64,000 nucleotides of DNA. It comes from Maylandia zebra (lineage: Eukaryota; Chordata; Actinopteri; Cichliformes; Cichlidae). Positions 59,300 through 64,000 of the stretch are shown here, piece by piece. Position 1 is the stretch's first letter. Every line of letters starts with the position of its first letter. The notes under the pieces are model-generated. The model was not told the DNA's origin, did no database searches, and saw nothing but the letters and a program-made list of their open reading frames with translations. The DNA is taken from the NCBI RefSeq assembly GCF_041146795.1, contig NC_135183.1:16558840-16622839 (forward strand). The letters are read 5' to 3'. The position numbers were made by a program, and so were the translations under genes.

Positions 59300-62098
59300 T
59301 CAAGTGGTTGGTGATGCTGTTGCAGCTCCTTCTGACAGGTCCTTCTGCACCTCTCTCAAGGTTCTTCCTGGTTCGGTGGCAGCAGCGCACTGTGTGTAAT
59401 GAAACCAGGTGTCACCTTTCCCTTCGAGCCTGACAGCGTGGGAGGTCCGCTCGGTTATGCGGTAAGGGCCTGTCCAGCGAGGCTCAGCCCACTTTCTCTT
59501 TGTGACTTTCAGGAGGACGTAGTCCATTCCAGGTGTAGCCGCCTCTTTCAGCTCTTGCTGGTTTCTTTCAGCGACCTGTGAGGAATACTGGGCAACAAAA
59601 CTGCGGAGCATGTTATAATATGTCCTCGGATCGAGGTCTGAATCAGCTTCATCCGACATTAACAGGCGAGAGGAGGGGCCAGGAAAAGGCCTGCCATGCT
59701 CCAACTCAAATGGAGTGTAACCAGAGGTTTGATTTACTGAGCATCTTATGGACATTAATGCAAGAGGCAATGCCTTAACCCAATCTAATTTGGTCTGTGC
59801 ACAGATTTTAGCCAATTTAGTTTTTAGAGTTTGATTCATCCTTTCCACTTTCCCCTGGGACTGGGGGTGGTAAACTGAGCCAAACTTATGTTTCAAACCT
59901 AATGCGGCTTCAACCCTCTGCAGATCGTGGTTCCTGAAATGTGAACCATTGTCCGACCTTATGACCTCGGGAAACCCATGCTGTGGTATATAATGATTAA
60001 TCAGACACTTCACCACAGTTCTACTGTTTTCACTTGCTGTCGGCCAGGCTTCTGGCCAACCTGAAAATGCATCCACAGCCACCAGCAGGTACCTGTAACC
60101 ACCTACTCTGTCCACCATGTCTGTGTAATCAATGATTATTTCTTTCCCTGGGCAAAGTGGGATGGGGAAGTACCCTGCTATTGGCTTGAAGGCGGGCTTG
60201 ATTCCAAATTGGTTGCACTCCTTACAGGTTTTAACCATGTATTTTGTCATGTCTTTTAGATAAGGGTGCCACCAGGCGGCTAAGTTCCTCATCATTTGTG
60301 CAGGTCCCACATGCCCCACTCCATGTGCCTCTTCCATTGCTGTCTGTCTGACCCCTGGCGGTAGAATGGGCCTTCCATCTGGGCCACGCCAAACATCTGT
60401 GTTTGTGGCCCCTCTTGTTACCCATAATGATTTTTCCTGGGGGCTGGCTTTGTCCTGTAACTCTCTGATTGTGGCTAGGCCTAGTTGTATGGGTGGTCTT
60501 TCTGGAGGGGGTGTGGCTTCTGGGTCCATTACCATAATCAGGGAGGGTAAGTAACCAGCTGTCTGCTTAGCTACTAAGTCGGCCTGTTTGTTACCTAATG
60601 CCACTAAGTCCAATCCGGCACTGTGTCCTTTGCATTTTACCACTGCCACCTTAACAGGTAACAACAGTGCTTCCGCTAATTCCCTCATTTCTATCTCATG
60701 TTTAATAGGCTTTCCGCTGGCTGTCAAAAAACCAGCTCTTAGCCACTGCTTGAGCTCCACATGCACTGCTCCCACAGCATAAGCTGAATCACTGTATATA
60801 TTCACTTTCTGTCCCTTTCCCATCCTTAAGGCTTCAATCACCGCTCTCAGTTCAGCTCTCTGTGCAGACTGTTGTCCTGTCAACTGCTCTGCTTTCACTG
60901 TTTTCCATCTCATGTCTGTCTGTTCCACTATTGCCCATGCAGCCTTCAACATTCCACTTTCAGTTCTGAAACAACATCCATCTGTGAACCAATCTTTTTC
61001 TGCATCCATTAGAGGTTCTGCCTGCAAATCTGGCCTGATTTTCTCCTGTACCTGCACAACCTCTTCACACATATGTGGTTCCCCTGATCCCATGTGATCA
61101 GCCATGTTTATGCCTTCATGTGAGTAGGTGATGTGTGGTGCTTCCAAAATGGTACTGAGGCGTCTCTGCCTGAGTGAAGTGAGTGTGAAGGCCTGTGAGG
61201 AGACGTAGGCCACCACACTGTGTGATGTCAAAATTTTTAGTGGGTGGTTCATCACTATGTGTGCTGTTTTCTGAATGATTTTTGCAAGTCCAGAAACGTG
61301 TTGTGTGCACGGTGGGTGGCGTTTTTCAGTGTTGTCAAGCATTACGCTTACATATGTCAACACTTTTCTCTCTCCCCCTTTTTTCTGGAACAGGATACCA
61401 TTGATATGGGTTCCAGTTCCAGAAACATCAAGATGAAAAGGCAAAGCATAATCTGGCACAGCAAGGTCAGAGGCGACAGAAAGCTGTTGTTTTAACTTTA
61501 TAAACGCCTGTTCTGTTTCTGTAGTCCATGAGAGGGGAGCAGAGAGGTTTCTCATGCCTTGTTCATTTACCAAAGCGCGCAAAGGGGAAGTAAGGCCAAC
61601 ATAGTCGGGGACATAGGTCCTGCTGTAACCAGTCAGGCCCAAAAATGACAACATGTCTTTTACAGTTAGAGGTTTTGGATGGTGCAAAATGGAGTTCCTG
61701 TGTTCTGGGGACAAGGAAATACCGGACTGTGAGACCATGCGGCCTAGAAAAGAAACCTGTTTTCTTGCAATCTGTAGTTTGTTTTTGCTCACTTTAAAAC
61801 CTGTGTTGGCCAGGTGGTGAAGTACCACTCTGGTGGCCTCCAAACAGATGTCAGCCGTGGGGGCAGACAGCAAAAGGTCATCCACATATTGTATTAACAT
61901 ACAGTCAGATGGTAGTGGGCTGGTTTGTAAAAGTTCTTTCAAACACTGATTAAACAGTCCTGGGGAGAGGGCAAATCCCTGCGGTAAGCGAGTGTAACGC
62001 CATTGTCGGCCTCTAAATGTAAATGAGAAAATGTCACGCAGTGACTCACGAAGTGGGAGGCAGAAAAAGGCATTAGCCAAGTCAATGCAGGTGAACCA
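59300..62098 (-). CDS. Retroviral Pol: reverse transcriptase (fingers missing), RNase H, integrase
   Basis: An open frame of about 930 codons. Numbered from the codon at 62080: the polymerase motif QYVDDLL is at 64-70; RNase H has catalytic Asp367 (WFTDGC), Glu410 and Asp431 (YSDSAY); integrase has the zinc module with His586, His590, Cys619 and Cys622, then the core Asp651 (IIDYTD), Asp710 (RSDNGSHF) and Glu746 with the usual 35-residue spacing. A GPY-like C-terminal module (WTGPYRI) follows. The frame has no ATG of its own: it opens directly downstream of the gag remnant. The order and motifs match gammaretrovirus-like Pol; the clade within fish retroviruses is not resolved. Confidence 0.93.
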   Translation of the reverse strand, partial: WFTCIDLANAFFCLPLRESLRDIFSFTFRGRQWRYTRLPQGFALSPGLFNQCLKELLQTSPLPSDCMLIQYVDDLLLSAPTADICLEATRVVLHHLANTGFKVSKNKLQIARKQVSFLGRMVSQSGISLSPEHRNSILHHPKPLTVKDMLSFLGLTGYSRTYVPDYVGLTSPLRALVNEQGMRNLSAPLSWTTETEQAFIKLKQQLSVASDLAVPDYALPFHLDVSGTGTHINGILFQKKGGERKVLTYVSVMLDNTEKRHPPCTQHVSGLAKIIQKTAHIVMNHPLKILTSHSVVAYVSSQAFTLTSLRQRRLSTILEAPHITYSHEGINMADHMGSGEPHMCEEVVQVQEKIRPDLQAEPLMDAEKDWFTDGCCFRTESGMLKAAWAIVEQTDMRWKTVKAEQLTGQQSAQRAELRAVIEALRMGKGQKVNIYSDSAYAVGAVHVELKQWLRAGFLTASGKPIKHEIEMRELAEALLLPVKVAVVKCKGHSAGLDLVALGNKQADLVAKQTAGYLPSLIMVMDPEATPPPERPPIQLGLATIRELQDKASPQEKSLWVTRGATNTDVWRGPDGRPILPPGVRQTAMEEAHGVGHVGPAQMMRNLAAWWHPYLKDMTKYMVKTCKECNQFGIKPAFKPIAGYFPIPLCPGKEIIIDYTDMVDRVGGYRYLLVAVDAFSGWPEAWPTASENSRTVVKCLINHYIPQHGFPEVIRSDNGSHFRNHDLQRVEAALGLKHKFGSVYHPQSQGKVERMNQTLKTKLAKICAQTKLDWVKALPLALMSIRCSVNQTSGYTPFELEHGRPFPGPSSRLLMSDEADSDLDPRTYYNMLRSFVAQYSSQVAERNQQELKEAATPGMDYVLLKVTKRKWAEPRWTGPYRITERTSHAVRLEGKGDTWFHYTQCAAATEPGRTLREVQKDLSEGAATASPTT

Positions 62099-62615
62099 GG
62101 CATGAGATGGTGGGAGGTGGCTGAGACCTATTTTTCTTCATGTGTGGTTTTGCAGTTTCCCATAAACACACCCAGTGATTAAATTTAGCTTTGCGGCCTG
62201 CGTGCTTATCTGCTTCCTTTCTGTGTCTCACCCCGCTCATCACACCTGCACCTGCTGCTGCTGAGTTGGCTTCTTCCTCTTTCTCTTTTGCCTGCATAGC
62301 CTTATTCTGCCAAATTATTCCCCAGTTACCACTACTCCCCTCGTCCTTTCCCTTTTCTTTCATTAACCTTTCAGCTGTTTTCCTCAATGACTCTTTCTGC
62401 TTTTTTGCTTCTTTGGGCTGGTGTGTGGAGTTGATGACTGTCTCAACACATGTTAATTGTTCTCCCAATGTGCTAAGAATAACACCGGGACCCCAACCAT
62501 CATCATTAGTTTCTCGATCTAATTCTCCATCCATTTTACTGTCAATGGAGGAGTGTTCTTTTATTGATTTTAAAGGAGAATTTGGGCCAGCTGGGTTTCT
62601 GCCTCTGTTAGGCAC
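62082..62615 (-). pseudogene. Retroviral gag remnant ending at the deletion joint
   Basis: A 178-codon frame that starts on GTG in the usual ORF sense; the first ATG is about 27 codons in (MDGELDRETND). It is rich in Lys/Glu (KEAKKQKESLRKTAERLMKE) with no zinc knuckle and no clear capsid. It ends a few bases after entering reverse-transcriptase sequence in another frame, so protease and most of gag have been deleted. Assigned by position only. Confidence 0.65.
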
Positions 62616-63591
62616 TAACAGCTGGGGCGCTGCTTTAAAGGTGAGTCAGCACTGAAATATCCCTTCAGGTGTTACCAGGCTTCTACCAAACCGGAGTCTG
62701 GCGGGTAACCTTGCCTAGAGCTTCCTGATAGGGGTGCTAGTTGGTTGTCACCTTGTTCACACGTCTCATTCACACTTCATACATTACCTGCAGTCACTCA
62801 TTACCCTCCTTATGTATGTAATAAATGTGTAAAAAAAAAAAAAAATTCTATGTGTGGTGTATTATTTTAACCAAAAGAGGAACCTAGTTCCTTTAATTGT
62901 GTAATCTGTGAACAACGGAGAACCAAACTGTCCTGCCCAGTGTTCCACAGCAAGCATTCAGCGTGTATTTATGTGTGTCCAATATCAAACAGAACATCAA
63001 AACATTTAAAACACTAAAATCATCGGGGTTTTAAGAAGAGATCCGTTTTCTCCTATTGATCAAAGGGACCCCTCCTTTGGACTCCAACCAGTACTTCTCC
63101 TTTTTAAGTTTTAGAGGATCTTTTCTAATAAAGTCCTCTGGGCCTTCCTAACCCTTCTGTAGTTTAGAGAATATTACTAAAAAATATTCTCAAGGCCTTT
63201 AACCTTTTAATTTGTTTAGAAAGGCGTTACTAATAAACCCTTTCAAGGTCCCAGACCTGCACTGAGGTATTTATCCGACACCGGAGAGCAACCCGTCGGC
63301 TGCAACCGTGGTCAGACCTCAGTTCACTCTTATCTTTATTCACTTATTCACTTATTTCTTATTCACTTATCTCTTATTCACTTGTCTGATTCTCAACAAG
63401 CCTTAAGTAAGCCAGACAATTTTGGTTATGAATTACTAGGAGTTTGGACACTAAGTATTTTTATAATGTTCAATATAGCAGAAATAAAAGGTCTGCTTAC
63501 CTTGTTTTTGTGTGCACACAGCTTTTGTCCAAACTCCGTTCACTCAGACCACGGCCGATGTCCTCCCATCCGTTCCAGTTGACCTGGAGCG
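62616..63591 (-). other. Retroviral 5' leader
   Basis: About 975 bases between primer site and gag remnant. A poly-A (plus strand) run lies at 62831-62845. No long reading frame on the minus strand. It would contain the packaging signal and splice donor; neither was identified. Confidence 0.5.
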
Positions 63592-63611
63592 GATCCTGTT
63601 TCGTGACGCCA
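63592..63611 (-). promoter_or_regulatory. Primer-binding site, probably for a serine tRNA
   Basis: On the minus strand, two bases after the LTR end (...CCTTCA), the sequence reads TGGCGTCACGAAACAGGATC. From memory the 3' end of a vertebrate tRNA-Ser(CGA) is complementary to this except for one extra A in the run of A residues. TGG pairs with the CCA end. Confidence 0.6.
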
Positions 63612-63613
63612 AT

Positions 63614-64000
63614 TGAAGGATATAAAAAAAACAACAACAGCAATAGAATAATATTAAACACAAAGTGAACCCGTCTTCCTTCATTAAATAGGTTCTTTTA
63701 GATGTTAAGGAGGAATTGACTTAACCAGGCTGGCGGAGAATGAAGACAACCGGACACCTGCTGCAGATGGGGAATCAGTGAACTTTTATTGAGACAGAGA
63801 CAACCTCTCAACACAGCTCACATCAGGAGATTCCTCATATTTGCTGTGAGGATGGGTATATATTCTCTAAAACTTACAGGAGGGGGTTGTGAGGAAAGTG
63901 CTGCATTAGCAGAAAAACAACTCCATAAAAGGAAAGCGGCCTTGGGTGTTCTAGTCTCTTCGCTTGCAGATATCTTGCACCTGCAGGATGAGGCGATCGC
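63614..64000 (-). repeat. 5' LTR of the endogenous retrovirus, cut by the window edge
   Basis: 387 bases identical to 57148-57534. It begins, in plus-strand reading, TGAAGGATATAAAAAAAACA and continues to the last base of the window. Confidence 0.95.

Larger units (their letters stand above)
57148..64000 (-). mobile_element. Young, defective endogenous retrovirus (gamma/epsilon-like Pol), right end off the window
   Basis: Minus-strand provirus: 5' LTR at 63614-64000 (cut by the window edge), primer site 63592-63611, leader, gag remnant, pol, env N-terminal piece, purine tract (AAAAGGGGGA, about 57656-57665), 3' LTR 57148-57653. The two LTR copies are identical for all 387 comparable bases. 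Defects: a large deletion removes the rest of gag, protease and the reverse-transcriptase fingers, and env lacks its membrane subunit. It sits inside the LINE. Confidence 0.95.

Noticed and set aside
1..64000. CRISPR arrays, bacterial operons or phage genes
   Set aside because: Split genes, LINEs, microsatellites and a retrovirus show vertebrate nuclear DNA; no spaced direct repeats of CRISPR type were seen.

Overview
The window reads as nuclear DNA of a ray-finned fish, most likely a percomorph and possibly a cichlid. The reasons are vertebrate split genes with canonical GT/AG introns, fish-type interspersed repeats, abundant CA/AT microsatellites, and a gene order that matches vertebrate 7q34-type synteny (SVOPL - KIAA1549 - ZC3HAV1, all in one orientation). 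The species is inference; the gene identities rest on translated exons whose phases I checked from exon to exon.

Layout. (1) 173-3598, minus: the 5' two-thirds of svopl, a major-facilitator transporter, eight exons, continuing off the left edge. (2) 3.6-11.6 kb: gene-poor DNA with a LINE tail and a tRNA-type SINE. (3) 11666-20840, minus: eighteen in-frame coding exons of kiaa1549, a single-pass membrane protein, with a probable first exon at 26348 in a CpG-rich promoter region. (4) 26.7-27.1 kb: a striking CT/CA/CG simple-repeat array with a higher-order period. (5) 28022-42454, minus: a complete eight-exon zc3hav1 (ZAP-type antiviral CCCH/WWE protein) of 446 residues without a PARP domain. 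Its introns are swollen by transposons: a DNA transposon in intron 2, and in the 10-kb intron 1 a decayed Ty3/Gypsy element that itself carries a hAT-type insertion with a perfect 8-bp target duplication. (6) 43066-44859: a PIF/Harbinger element with both its Myb-like gene and its transposase, internally deleted. (7) 45404-52082, plus: a complete 13-exon gene for a secreted protein of 563 residues with two trypsin folds, the first catalytically complete and the second lacking the catalytic Asp and Ser. It lies head to head with zc3hav1 with the Harbinger element between them. (8) 53955-57147, minus: a LINE of the CR1/L2 group with endonuclease and reverse transcriptase. (9) 57148-64000, minus: a very young but defective endogenous retrovirus inserted into that LINE. 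Its two LTRs are identical over all 387 bases that can be compared, and it keeps a tRNA primer site, a gag remnant, a long pol and an env N-terminal piece.

How the parts fit. The host genes are ordinary single-copy loci. The interest lies in the mobile DNA and in its contact with an antiviral gene: zc3hav1 hosts retroelement debris in its first intron and carries two interferon-response-like motifs in its introns. The tandem active/inactive protease, the LTR-started LINE reading frame and the seven-base first exon of kiaa1549 are the other items I would check first.
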